A DNA stretch of 64,000 nt from assembly GCF_039954625.1 (NCBI RefSeq), contig NZ_CP157199.1:1426001-1490000 (forward strand). Direction: 5' to 3'. This stretch comes from Pontimicrobium sp. SW4. Its GTDB lineage: Bacteria > Bacteroidota > Bacteroidia > Flavobacteriales > Flavobacteriaceae. Positions 1-8,502 of the stretch are shown here, piece by piece (position 1 is the first letter of the stretch; each line of letters starts with the position of its first letter). The notes under the pieces are model-generated. The model searched no databases. It was not told where the DNA came from and worked only from the letters and a program-made list of their open reading frames with translations. Position numbers and translations under genes: made by a program.

Positions 1-2328
1 AGCTAAGTTCATACTAATAAGCTCTGTTAAACCAGCACCAGCGACACTTGCCGCAAAAATATCTGTTTGCGTTGGCACAAAACCAGCTTGGTAACCACCC
101 CAAGAATGTCCAATTAAACCAACTTTTTTAGCATCAACATCACCTTTTTCAATAATAGATTTTACCACATTCTCTAAGTTCTTAGCAGAAGAAATTCCTG
201 GGTCTCCAGCGATAAACTCAATATCTGGATTCAATACAAAATAGCCATTTTGGGACCATACTGTAGTATTATAGTAATTCGTTTTAGACGGATTAATATA
301 ACCATGAAATCTATCTGATAACTTCTCATATATATAAGTTATCATAGGATATTTTTCCCCCTTTACATAATCTGCCGGATAATACAAAATTCCTTGAGCC
401 TCTTTCCCTAATGCATTTGTGTAAGTAATTAACTCCGCTTTTCCCCAAGCATAATCCTTCTGAAAAGCATTGGTGTTAGAAATTTGCTTTGTTTTTTTAA
501 ATGACGTATTGGTTAAAAACAAATTTGGAGATTGTGTATACGTTTGTTCCATAAATGCAATATCATCAGATTTCTTTGCCTTAATAGTTCCAGAAATCAT
601 AGTATCCTTATAGATTAAGGTCTTCATCTTTCCTTTAGATAACACAGCCATTCCAGAGTTTTTATTATACCTCCCAAATAATCTAAAATAAACTGGGTTT
701 TTAAAATCTATGCTTTTTTGTGTTCTGTCAAAATTTTGATATCTGTAGATTATATTATCCTCCTTTCCATTAGTTAGTCGCTTCGGACTATTACCATCAG
801 TGAAAAATTGCCAAACATCAAACTCAGAATTAACAAGGTAAGATTTACTATCACTACTCCATCCAGCAAACCCAAATGCTGGTTTTTGAGCCATTGGATG
901 ATCATTGTCAACATCTATAAAACTTGCATCTATGTTTTTTGAAATATTTATTGATTCTTTAGTATCTATATTGTATAAGTACAAATGATCATTACTTAAA
1001 TATATAAAGTGCTTATTATTTGGGCTTACATCCCAATATCTACTGGCTTTAGTAACTACTTTTTCTAATGCACCATTTAAAGTGTTTACGGTATATAAAT
1101 CATAATCAGGTCTTCCAAACATAACTTCAAAATCATAAGGGGTTTGATCTTGACCAATACTAATTGAAGTTTCCGTTTGTATTCTCACACGATCGATTAC
1201 ATCGCTTTCTAATTGATAATACTTGTCGCTATTTGTATTCCAAACTGATAACTTAGAACCATAGTTTACATTTTTCTTTTGAGCTGGAATAATATCTACA
1301 TCTCCACTATTCCATATCTCCACTTCAGCAGCTTCATCGTTAGTCTCATTTTTATCGTTTTTCTCTTTTGGAGTTTTACTAACTCTAAAATCTGTGCTAA
1401 AAAATATGCTTTCACCATTATCTGAAAACGAAACACCTCTACTCTTAATTTGTGTGTTTTTTGGAAAATTTGTGTGTTTAATATGATTAAAAACTTTAGT
1501 CGAATTATTAACATTAGAATTATTTAATCCTTTCCATAACAAAATATCAAATGAATCATCTTTATACAGTGTGTCTTTGGCTGTTCTCAAAACCAACAGG
1601 TCTGAACTTTTTTCTCGCCATAGTAAGCCATTGTAAACTTCTTCTTTTTGATCTAAAACCTTTAAATTTCCAGTAATAGGATTATATAATTGCACCGAGT
1701 TTCCAACCTTATCATCAGTATTTATTATCATTGACAAAAGTGCTCCTTTGTCCTGCCATTCATATTGCTTAACGTTTCCAAAGGTAACTTCTAGACCACT
1801 CTTTAAATCTTTTACAATTAATGTATTTGCTTTATCTTTTTCTCGCTTCATCGCAAGGAATGAATTAACGCCACTAAACTTATAATTAACAACATCAATA
1901 AATTCTAAAGAATCTCCTGTAGATAAATTAACAACACCCATTTTTTGTGGAGCTTTCTTTTTCGTCTTCTTTTGTCTATTAGAGATGTCTAGCTTTTTTT
2001 GAGCCTTTCCTGTCAGTACTTTTTTATAAGCCATCCAGTTGTTATCCGCAGAAAAAATAGCAGCTTCAGCATTTGTTATTAGCCTTGATTCTTTTGTTTT
2101 AGTATTTACTACTGTTAATGTTTTATCATTATCATTGGTAATTATACCAAATTGAATCCATGAACCATCTTCAGTAAAAGAGGTTCCCCAATTAATACGT
2201 TCCCATTTCCCGTAATCTTGTTCAGGAACAGGTTTTAATTGAGAATCTTGAGAATTTACAATTAGTGAAAAACATATAGTAATAACACTGAAAATTAATT
2301 TGGAATACTTCGAGAAAAAAGAAATCAT
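1..2328 (-). CDS. S9 family prolyl oligopeptidase, C-terminus cut by window edge
   Basis: The reading frame is open from an ATG at 2328 down to base 1, giving 776 codons with no stop. The N-terminus has a short basic and hydrophobic signal peptide ending near Val-Asn-Ser-Gln. The long middle part is rich in short beta-strand-like, propeller-type sequence. Near the left edge the frame encodes GHSWGGY, the S9 nucleophile elbow with its catalytic serine. The charge-relay Asp and His lie beyond the window. By family it is an exported or periplasmic post-proline or dipeptidyl-type peptidase. It resembles the complete 928-residue S9 protein at 9844-12630 in plan, but the two are not adjacent. The exact substrate cannot be told. 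Confidence 0.9.
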   Translation of the reverse strand, partial: MISFFSKYSKLIFSVITICFSLIVNSQDSQLKPVPEQDYGKWERINWGTSFTEDGSWIQFGIITNDNDKTLTVVNTKTKESRLITNAEAAIFSADNNWMAYKKVLTGKAQKKLDISNRQKKTKKKAPQKMGVVNLSTGDSLEFIDVVNYKFSGVNSFLAMKREKDKANTLIVKDLKSGLEVTFGNVKQYEWQDKGALLSMIINTDDKVGNSVQLYNPITGNLKVLDQKEEVYNGLLWREKSSDLLVLRTAKDTLYKDDSFDILLWKGLNNSNVNNSTKVFNHIKHTNFPKNTQIKSRGVSFSDNGESIFFSTDFRVSKTPKEKNDKNETNDEAAEVEIWNSGDVDIIPAQKKNVNYGSKLSVWNTNSDKYYQLESDVIDRVRIQTETSISIGQDQTPYDFEVMFGRPDYDLYTVNTLNGALEKVVTKASRYWDVSPNNKHFIYLSNDHLYLYNIDTKESINISKNIDASFIDVDNDHPMAQKPAFGFAGWSSDSKSYLVNSEFDVWQFFTDGNSPKRLTNGKEDNIIYRYQNFDRTQKSIDFKNPVYFRLFGRYNKNSGMAVLSKGKMKTLIYKDTMISGTIKAKKSDDIAFMEQTYTQSPNLFLTNTSFKKTKQISNTNAFQKDYAWGKAELITYTNALGKEAQGILYYPADYVKGEKYPMITYIYEKLSDRFHGYINPSKTNYYNTTVWSQNGYFVLNPDIEFIAGDPGISSAKNLENVVKSIIEKGDVDAKKVGLIGHSWGGYQAGFVPTQTDIFAASVAGAGLTELISMNLA

Positions 2329-2458
2329 GTTAAACGGTTTTATATAATTATGTGTTTAAAAACTAAAAGTAATAAATTTCATCTAACTAAAACTAAGAGG
2401 TCACATAAGTATTCTATAATTCAATTTATTATTCATAAATTTAGTTTTTACTTAAATC

Positions 2459-3361
2459 ATGCTTCAAATAGCTTTATTTAGAAGGTTTACAATAATAATC
2501 ATCTTCACCAATTTTGGATGTAAAGAAACTAATCAATTAGATATACTTAAAACAGATATCGAACAGCAAATTGGTGAAATAGAAGGAGATATTGCTGTAG
2601 CTTTTCTTGATTTATCTAATGAAGAAAACTCAATTCTCATTAATGTTGATGAAGCGTTTCATGCAGCAAGTACTATGAAAGTTCCAGTAATGATTGAGCT
2701 TTATAAACAACAAAAACAAGGTTTAATCAACTTAAGCGATTCTATTGTATTAGTTAATGAATTTAAAAGTATTGCGGATGGAAGTCCCTATAAAATGGAT
2801 ATTGGTGACGATAGTGATGATGTTATCTATAGTAAAATAGGCACGAAACAAACGTTATATGATCTTATGGTACCAATGATTACTGTAAGTAGCAATCTAG
2901 CAACAAATGTGTTAATAGAAATTGTTGATGCGAAGAAAACCACACAAACTATGCGCGATTTAGGAGCTAAAAACATTGAAGTATTACGGGGTGTTGAAGA
3001 CCAAAAAGCGTATGATTTAGGGTTGAGTAATTCTACAACAGCAAGAGATTTATTGGTTATTATGGAAGCTATTGCTAATGGAAAAGCCGGAACAAAAGCA
3101 GATTGTGAAGCAATGTTAGAGATACTTAAAGACCAACAATGGAATGATCTGATTCCAAAATATTTACCAGACAATGCTGAAGTAGCTCATAAAACAGGTT
3201 CTATAGCAGGTGTGCGTCACGATGCAGCTGTTGTTTATCCACAAAATGGAAAAGATTATGTACTTATATTACTATCTAAAAACCTTAAAAATTTTGATGA
3301 AGACACAGATAAATTGGCTAGAATATCTGAGCGAATTTATAATTATGTTGATACTCATTAA
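2459..3361 (+). CDS. Class A beta-lactamase-like serine hydrolase, probable lipoprotein
   Basis: This 300-residue protein has the penicillin-recognising fold signatures in order: Ser71-Thr-Met-Lys74 (SxxK), Ser144-Ser-Asn146 (SxN) and Lys245-Thr-Gly247 (KTG). A hydrophobic N-terminus ends in Phe-Gly-Cys21, a loose Bacteroidota-style lipobox, so it is probably a lipoprotein. The usual omega-loop Glu-x-x-Leu-Asn motif is not clear; the region reads GVEDQKAYDLGL. It may therefore be a beta-lactamase2-family hydrolase rather than an efficient beta-lactamase. It is divergent from the S9 peptidase upstream. I would not call it a resistance gene from sequence alone. Confidence 0.85.
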   Translation: MLQIALFRRFTIIIIFTNFGCKETNQLDILKTDIEQQIGEIEGDIAVAFLDLSNEENSILINVDEAFHAASTMKVPVMIELYKQQKQGLINLSDSIVLVNEFKSIADGSPYKMDIGDDSDDVIYSKIGTKQTLYDLMVPMITVSSNLATNVLIEIVDAKKTTQTMRDLGAKNIEVLRGVEDQKAYDLGLSNSTTARDLLVIMEAIANGKAGTKADCEAMLEILKDQQWNDLIPKYLPDNAEVAHKTGSIAGVRHDAAVVYPQNGKDYVLILLSKNLKNFDEDTDKLARISERIYNYVDTH

Positions 3362-3392
3362 GGCTTTTTGACAAGAATTTATAATACAAAAT

Positions 3393-3427
3393 GCAACTCA
3401 CTACATAAAAAGTGTAATTCACTACAT
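3393..3427 (+). promoter_or_regulatory. Direct repeat, candidate LytTR regulator binding site
   Basis: Two near-identical 14-mers, GCAACTCACTACAT (3393-3406) and GTAATTCACTACAT (3414-3427), lie exactly 21 bp apart, two helical turns. LytTR-domain regulators characteristically bind paired direct repeats with this spacing. The pair sits just upstream of the -33 region of the promoter for the SDHY-repeat gene, and a LytTR regulator is encoded 3.5 kb downstream. Assignment to that regulator is inference. Confidence 0.6.
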
Positions 3428-3455
3428 TCTATTTTTTAGAAGTACTATTGTCATA

Positions 3456-3463
3456 TACATTTG
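3456..3463 (+). promoter_or_regulatory. -7 element TACATTTG of the SDHY-repeat gene
   Basis: TACATTTG matches the Bacteroidota -7 consensus TAnnTTTG and lies 26 bp before the ATG at 3490. No TTG -33 box is present at the usual 19-20 bp spacing; the position is occupied by a T-run. Together with the direct repeats ending at 3427 this suggests an activator-dependent promoter. Confidence 0.55.
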
Positions 3464-3489
3464 CCTCATAAATCAAAAAACGAACAATT

Positions 3490-4842
3490 ATGACAAAATC
3501 ACTCATTAATCAAAAGCACTTTTTTAGTTTGCTATTTTTCGCATTGCTTTTAGCTATGCCAATCAATTCATATGCTCAAACCAATACAAATATTTCTAAC
3601 AACAATGGTAAGAGTAGAATTAGCATCTCCAATAATGGTAAGGACTTTAAAATAGAATATGAAGGGGATATAACTTTATCTAATGATGACACAGATATTG
3701 TTGCTATTTCTAGTGGTGGCTTTATAGAAATTGAACGCTCTTCATTTGGAAATAGAAGACGTATTGTTATTGAATCTGATAGAAATGGTAACCTTATTAA
3801 AAAATATTTTGAAGGACGTACGGAAAAAAACTTTACACCAGAGGGTCAAAAATGGCTAGCTGAAGTTTTGCAAGAAATAGTTAGAACTACTACAATTGGC
3901 GCGGAAAGTCGTGTTAATCGTTTTTATAATAATGGTGGTGCTAATGCTGTACTAACTGAAATTAAAAGAATAGAAAGCGACTACGTAAAGGCAGCTTATT
4001 TTAAGTTATTATTAAATAAAACCCTAAATAACAACGACTTAGTTAATGTTATTGATACAGCAGGTAATGAAATAGAGTCAGATCATTATTTGGCAAGTAT
4101 TCTTACTAGTAATCAAAAAGCTTTTTTATCAAGTAATCAAACTATAACAGCCTACATTAATGCTGCTAAAAGTTTAGAGTCTGATCATTATATAACCAAT
4201 GTTCTTAAAAAAGTAATAAATGATAAATCTATAAGTGATAGCCAAATGGATAGCTTGCTTGAAATTGCTACAAATATTAACTCCGATCATTATGTTACTC
4301 AAGTTTTAACCGAAGTAATGGATAGTAGAGCGTTGAACTCTCAAAATATTTCGAAAATTATTTCTTTATCTAAAGACATTCAGTCTGATCATTATAAAAC
4401 TCAAGTACTTAAAAAAGTGATTAATGATAAGAGCTTACCAAGTAATGCTTATAATGAATTTTTAAACACGTTAAGTGATATTAAATCTGATCATTACATA
4501 TCTATAGTTATTAATGAATTAATTGATAATGTTGGCTCAAGTAGTGGCAGATATTCTTTAAATAAGTTACTAGATGTTGTAAAGAATAGTGTTGGGTCAG
4601 ACCATTATGCAGCTACTATTTACATGAAAATAGCTAATCAAAACCTGTCAGATGATCAGTTAGTTTCGGCACTTAATTCTTTAACTCATATTCAGTCGGA
4701 TCATTCTATGTCACAAGCTCTAATGGCTTTTGCTAATAAAGTTAAGAATTCACCAGAACGCGTAAAATCAGCTTATAGAGCAGCTGCAAAATCAATAGGA
4801 TCAGACCATTATTATGGTCGTGCAGTAAAAGCTATAGACTAA
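3490..4842 (+). CDS. Exported SDHY-repeat protein of unknown function
   Basis: This 450-residue protein has a clear signal peptide ending at Ser-Tyr-Ala-Gln (about residue 30). Residues 30-130 are a beta-rich region containing a GGFIEIE stretch. From about residue 160 to the end it carries nine units of 31-40 residues, each with an Ile/Leu-x-Ser-Asp-His-Tyr-type core (first unit SDY, eighth SDHS) followed by a Val-Leu-containing helix. The pattern suggests a helical solenoid. I recall similar SDY repeats in other bacterial exported or membrane proteins, often after a comparable beta region, but no assigned function. It is followed after 69 bp by a histidine kinase operon and is preceded by a LytTR-like direct repeat, so it is probably the target or the sensor partner of that system. 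Confidence 0.8.
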   Translation: MTKSLINQKHFFSLLFFALLLAMPINSYAQTNTNISNNNGKSRISISNNGKDFKIEYEGDITLSNDDTDIVAISSGGFIEIERSSFGNRRRIVIESDRNGNLIKKYFEGRTEKNFTPEGQKWLAEVLQEIVRTTTIGAESRVNRFYNNGGANAVLTEIKRIESDYVKAAYFKLLLNKTLNNNDLVNVIDTAGNEIESDHYLASILTSNQKAFLSSNQTITAYINAAKSLESDHYITNVLKKVINDKSISDSQMDSLLEIATNINSDHYVTQVLTEVMDSRALNSQNISKIISLSKDIQSDHYKTQVLKKVINDKSLPSNAYNEFLNTLSDIKSDHYISIVINELIDNVGSSSGRYSLNKLLDVVKNSVGSDHYAATIYMKIANQNLSDDQLVSALNSLTHIQSDHSMSQALMAFANKVKNSPERVKSAYRAAAKSIGSDHYYGRAVKAID

Positions 4843-4852
4843 CCAAACAAAT

Positions 4853-4908
4853 ACCAAGGTAATTAGTTATACTAAGTCTTAATTTTAGTGTAGATTGATT
4901 ACCTTGGT
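4853..4908 (+). repeat. 11-bp inverted repeat before the kinase gene
   Basis: ACCAAGGTAAT (4853-4863) and ATTACCTTGGT (4898-4908) are perfect complements separated by 34 nt. The right arm ends four bases before the kinase ATG at 4912, so a transcript hairpin would reach almost to the start codon. It is not followed by a T-run, so it does not look like a simple terminator. A role in adjusting kinase expression relative to the upstream gene is possible. Confidence 0.5.
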
Positions 4909-4911
4909 TAT

Positions 4912-5967
4912 ATGATTTTAACTAACCAGCTCAATAATCCAAAAGTGAAAAAGCACCTGCTCATCACAGTATTAGGTATTCTATTTGGGATATTACTTTA
5001 TAACTATTTTGATGCTAGCATCCATTTAATTGAACAAACTAATAATTCACTAGAATTAATATTAAGTGCTTTTTGTGGCATATTATTAGCCTATCTTATT
5101 TATGCTATTTCAAAAAGGTTAGATAAATTAATTCCTTGGATATCTCAATTAACCAATAGGTTTATAATTGGTATTGTTACTTTATTTACCTGTACTTATG
5201 CTGTAGTGCTTTTAGTTGTACTTATATACAACAAGCTTACCAATCAAGTAGTATTAGAAAAAGAGTTATACCAAAGCAACCTTATTAAGCTAGGCATTAT
5301 TCTGTTTATACTGATACTTATATATAACATTTTTTATTTTGCACTTTACTCATACCACACCTATTCCAAACTTCAAATAGAAGCTGTAAAATATGAACGA
5401 AAACAATTCGAATTTCAGTTAAAAGCTTTAAAGTCTCAATTAAGTCCTCATTTTTTGTTCAATAATTTAAATACTATTTCATCATTAGCTTTTAAAGATG
5501 AGGTGCAGGCTGAAAATTATATTAGAGAACTTGCAAAAATATACAAATATACACTCAATAGTTATCATACTAAATTGGTAAACATTGACAAAGAATTAGA
5601 AATAATTAAAGCCTATCTATCTTTATTAAAAACAAGGTTTGGTAATGCACTTAACTACTCTATTAATGTGTCGGAAAATAATTTTGCAAATAAAATCCCG
5701 CCATTAAGCATACAAATGCTTATTGAAAATGCGGTTAAGCATAATCAAGCTACCGAATTAAATAATTTAAACATAGAAATATTTCAGGAAAAAGACCAGT
5801 TAGTTGTTAAAAATAATATTTCTGCAAAACCAAAAAATGTAGAGTCTTTTAATATTGGATTGGGCAATATAAATTCTAGGTTTCAGCTTTTATTTAACAA
5901 GCAAATATCAATCATTAAAGACGATAATTTTACAGTAAAACTTCCAATAATAGTAGACAATGACTAG
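4912..5967 (+). CDS. LytS-type sensor histidine kinase
   Basis: This is a membrane sensor of 351 residues. Four hydrophobic segments (about 15-33, 46-66, 83-106 and 124-147) are followed by a helical linker and the His_kinase (PF06580) signature around the phosphoacceptor His180 (SPHFLFNNLN). The ATP-binding half keeps the N-box (IENAVKHN) and a G-box (GLGNINSRF). No large extracytoplasmic sensing domain is visible, so it probably senses within the membrane or through a partner. Its 3' end overlaps the next gene by 8 bp, and a LytTR regulator follows, so the three are one operon. The likely reaction is phosphorelay to Asp56 of the regulator at 6982. Confidence 0.93.
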   Translation: MILTNQLNNPKVKKHLLITVLGILFGILLYNYFDASIHLIEQTNNSLELILSAFCGILLAYLIYAISKRLDKLIPWISQLTNRFIIGIVTLFTCTYAVVLLVVLIYNKLTNQVVLEKELYQSNLIKLGIILFILILIYNIFYFALYSYHTYSKLQIEAVKYERKQFEFQLKALKSQLSPHFLFNNLNTISSLAFKDEVQAENYIRELAKIYKYTLNSYHTKLVNIDKELEIIKAYLSLLKTRFGNALNYSINVSENNFANKIPPLSIQMLIENAVKHNQATELNNLNIEIFQEKDQLVVKNNISAKPKNVESFNIGLGNINSRFQLLFNKQISIIKDDNFTVKLPIIVDND

Positions 5968-6985
5968 GTTGTTTATACATAATCCGTTATTTAGGTTATT
6001 CAGTCCTATCTTTAGTGGCATTGTTGTGTATTTACTTATTCTTTTAATTAATAATGATGTAGAGCAACTTCAGGAACAATTTTTAGGTAAAGAACTATAT
6101 TTCTGTATTGGTTTATCTTTTGTCATACAAGAATTTTCTAGACTCTTGCTATGGGTTTTTAATAAATTGCCATCGAAGTTATCTTCTTCTTTTAAATTAC
6201 TCATACAAGTAATTGGCTCTATGCTACTTTGTGCTATTTTAGTAACGATTGCCATTGTTGTTTACTATAAGGTTATACTTGGGTTTTCACCTAGCACAAA
6301 CGAATTATGGCTTTTTAATAGTATTTTTTGTAGCATTACATTTATATACGTAATGTTACATTTAAGTCATCAATATCTATATAAGGAAAATACTAAAATT
6401 CTTAATAATGAGTATATAAAAAAGCAACTTATAGAAGATGATTTTATACAATTTGAAAAAGGAATAAATCCTAATTTGCTTTTTGAGTGCTTTGAAGCTA
6501 TTATTGTACTTGCTAGAAAAAAGTCTGATAATGTTGACGACTTAATTGACCATATTGCGATAGTATATCGTTATATACTTTCAACGAAGAATAAACAGCT
6601 TGTAACTTTAGGTGAAGAACTTAATGCAGCAAAAGAATTAGTACAATTATTTAATTATTTGCCTTATAGAGTCATAACGTTAACTACTCAAACTTATTCT
6701 AACTTTTTAATTGTACCAGGAAGCCTGTTAACAATCCTAGAGGATGTTATTAAAAATACCATAAATAGTAGCGACTCTTTAGACATTGAAATTAATGAAA
6801 CACATGATAGCTTAGCGCTAAGCTATGTAAAGAATGATAAAATTAATTCAGAATTTAATTCTAGCTTATTAAGCGATATTAAAAAGCGCTATACGTTTTA
6901 TAGTAAACAAAAATTAACTATTAAAAACATTCAAGATAAGCGCATTATTAGTATTCCAAAATTAATAACAAAACCCAACCTATGA
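5960..6985 (+). CDS. Degenerate LytS-like kinase (pseudokinase) partner
   Basis: This 341-residue protein has the same plan as the preceding kinase: four membrane segments (about 15-32, 47-66, 78-103 and 112-134), then a cytoplasmic region alignable to the His_kinase domain. The phosphoacceptor position is Asn172 (INPNLLFECFEAI, where the active kinase has SPHFLFNNLNTI). The N-box reads ILEDVIKNT instead of LIENAVKHN, and no G-box glycines are seen. It should not autophosphorylate or bind ATP normally. Overlaps of 8 bp upstream and 4 bp downstream imply co-translation with the active kinase and the regulator. A heterodimer or regulatory role is inferred. Confidence 0.85.
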   Translation: MTRLFIHNPLFRLFSPIFSGIVVYLLILLINNDVEQLQEQFLGKELYFCIGLSFVIQEFSRLLLWVFNKLPSKLSSSFKLLIQVIGSMLLCAILVTIAIVVYYKVILGFSPSTNELWLFNSIFCSITFIYVMLHLSHQYLYKENTKILNNEYIKKQLIEDDFIQFEKGINPNLLFECFEAIIVLARKKSDNVDDLIDHIAIVYRYILSTKNKQLVTLGEELNAAKELVQLFNYLPYRVITLTTQTYSNFLIVPGSLLTILEDVIKNTINSSDSLDIEINETHDSLALSYVKNDKINSEFNSSLLSDIKKRYTFYSKQKLTIKNIQDKRIISIPKLITKPNL

Positions 6986-7737
6986 ATGTAGTAATTGTTG
7001 AAGATGAAATTCCAGCATTAGAAAAGTTAGAACGCTATATTCTAAAATATGATAATACTATTAATATTTTAGCAAAACTTACTAGTATTCAAGATACTGT
7101 TACCTGGTTGCAAAGACATAAGGATTCAGTCGATATGCTTTTTTTGGATATACAATTAAGTGATGGACTAAGTTTTGAAATATTCAATCAAATTCAGCTG
7201 GAAAAACCTATTATTTTCACGACAGCATTCGACGAATTTGCTATTGATGCATTTAAGCTTAACAGTATTGATTACATATTAAAACCAATTACATTTACAG
7301 ATGTTTCCAAGGCACTTACAAAATTTAAGAATTTTAAATCGATACTATCAAGCAACACTTTAAAGAGTGTATCAAATGCAATTGTAAATAAATTATTTAA
7401 GGATAGATTTTTAGTGCGTCTAGGAAATCACATCCACTCAATCAAGACAAATAAAATAGCTTTGTTTTATGCCGAAGGACGCACAGTATTTTTGATAACT
7501 AACGATACCAAAAAATTTGTTTTAGACTATAAGCTAGAGGATTTAAACCAAATATTAAGCCCTCAAAACTTTATGAGAGTAAACAGAACCTTTATTATTA
7601 ACCTTGATGCTATAAAAGATGCTATCGTTTATTCAAATAGCCGATTAAAGCTTAAATTAAATGTTAATACAGATAGTGATATTATTGTAAGTAGAGACCG
7701 TGTTTCAAGGTTTAAAACTTGGTTTGGCGGTTACTAA
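6982..7737 (+). CDS. LytTR-family DNA-binding response regulator
   Basis: The protein has 251 residues. The N-terminal receiver domain has the acidic pair VEDE (residues 6-9), phosphoacceptor Asp56 (LFLDIQ), a conserved Thr in FTTAFDEFA and Lys in LKPI. The C-terminal LytTR domain (about 140-250) contains the typical FLVRLGNHI, MRVNRTFIINL and VSRDRVSRFKTW elements. The ATG at 6982 overlaps the upstream TGA (ATGA), so it is translationally coupled to the pseudokinase. LytTR proteins bind paired direct repeats. The repeats at 3393-3427 are the obvious local candidate site, which would place the SDHY-repeat gene in its regulon. Confidence 0.94.
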   Translation: MNVVIVEDEIPALEKLERYILKYDNTINILAKLTSIQDTVTWLQRHKDSVDMLFLDIQLSDGLSFEIFNQIQLEKPIIFTTAFDEFAIDAFKLNSIDYILKPITFTDVSKALTKFKNFKSILSSNTLKSVSNAIVNKLFKDRFLVRLGNHIHSIKTNKIALFYAEGRTVFLITNDTKKFVLDYKLEDLNQILSPQNFMRVNRTFIINLDAIKDAIVYSNSRLKLKLNVNTDSDIIVSRDRVSRFKTWFGGY

Positions 7738-8502
7738 TTAACGTATATGACTTCCTGCATTCACGTCAATTGTTGCTCCAGTAGCATGATCCATATCGCC
7801 ACTGCACATTAATGCAACTAAAGGTGCAATATCACTCGGCTTTGTCAATTTGTTTAAAGCAATTTCATTTAAAACACGCTCTTCACCATGGGTTTCAATA
7901 AACGATTCTGCCATTTGCGTTCTGGTAAATCCAGGTGCAATAACAAACGATTTTATGTTCTCTTTTCCAAAAGATCGTGCTACACTTCTTGCCAACGATG
8001 TTAATCCTCCTTTTGACGCTGCATATGCCAAGTATTCTTCTGTTTCACCTCTAAACACAGCACGACTTCCAATGTAAACAAAGCGTCCTCCTTTTTGAAT
8101 TCTAAAGTGGTCAATTCCTAGTTTGGTCATCATACCAACCGAATCTAAGTTAATTGTTATAGTAGATTTCCAAACATTTAACCAATCTTCAAAACTATCT
8201 TTAATTGAATGTTTCAAAAACACGCCAGCGTTTAAGATAATAGTGTCTATATGTCCAAATTCAGCGACAACATTTTCAAATAAATTGATAACCTCTCTCG
8301 TTTTACTTAAATCTGCTTGAAATGCTTTTGAATTGGTCTCTGGATACTTTAAAACTAAAGCTTTAGCTGATGTTTTATCCGAATTATAATGTATAGCTAC
8401 CCTTGCTCCCATCTTCATGTTGTACTCAGCAATAGCTTGTCCTATCCCTTTAGAAGCACCAGTAATTAGTATGTTTTTATCAGCTAAATCTATATGTGTC
8501 AT
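7738..8502 (-). CDS. Classical SDR-family oxidoreductase
   Basis: This is a 254-residue Rossmann-fold short-chain dehydrogenase. It has the cofactor motif TGASKGIG (14-21), Asn91-Ala-Gly, catalytic Ser146 and the Tyr160-x-x-x-Lys164 pair (YAASK). The end (GATIDVNAGSH) is typical of FabG-like members. It abuts the next SDR without a gap and is third in a cupin-SDR-SDR operon. The substrate is not identifiable. The KdgF-like cupin upstream makes a sugar-acid or uronate substrate plausible, but no lyase gene is present to support that. Its stop codon abuts the stop of the convergent response regulator gene. Confidence 0.92.
   Translation of the reverse strand: MTHIDLADKNILITGASKGIGQAIAEYNMKMGARVAIHYNSDKTSAKALVLKYPETNSKAFQADLSKTREVINLFENVVAEFGHIDTIILNAGVFLKHSIKDSFEDWLNVWKSTITINLDSVGMMTKLGIDHFRIQKGGRFVYIGSRAVFRGETEEYLAYAASKGGLTSLARSVARSFGKENIKSFVIAPGFTRTQMAESFIETHGEERVLNEIALNKLTKPSDIAPLVALMCSGDMDHATGATIDVNAGSHIR

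Noticed and set aside
2459-3361. Beta-lactamase-like gene considered as antibiotic resistance
   Set aside because: SxxK, SxN and KTG are present, but the omega-loop motif is unclear and no mobile element is near; it is better called a serine hydrolase.
3970-4830. Regular DNA repeats reading about TCTGATCATTAT, considered as a CRISPR or satellite array
   Set aside because: The repeats stay in frame and diverge at third positions; they encode the SDHY protein repeat. No constant repeat with unique spacers exists.
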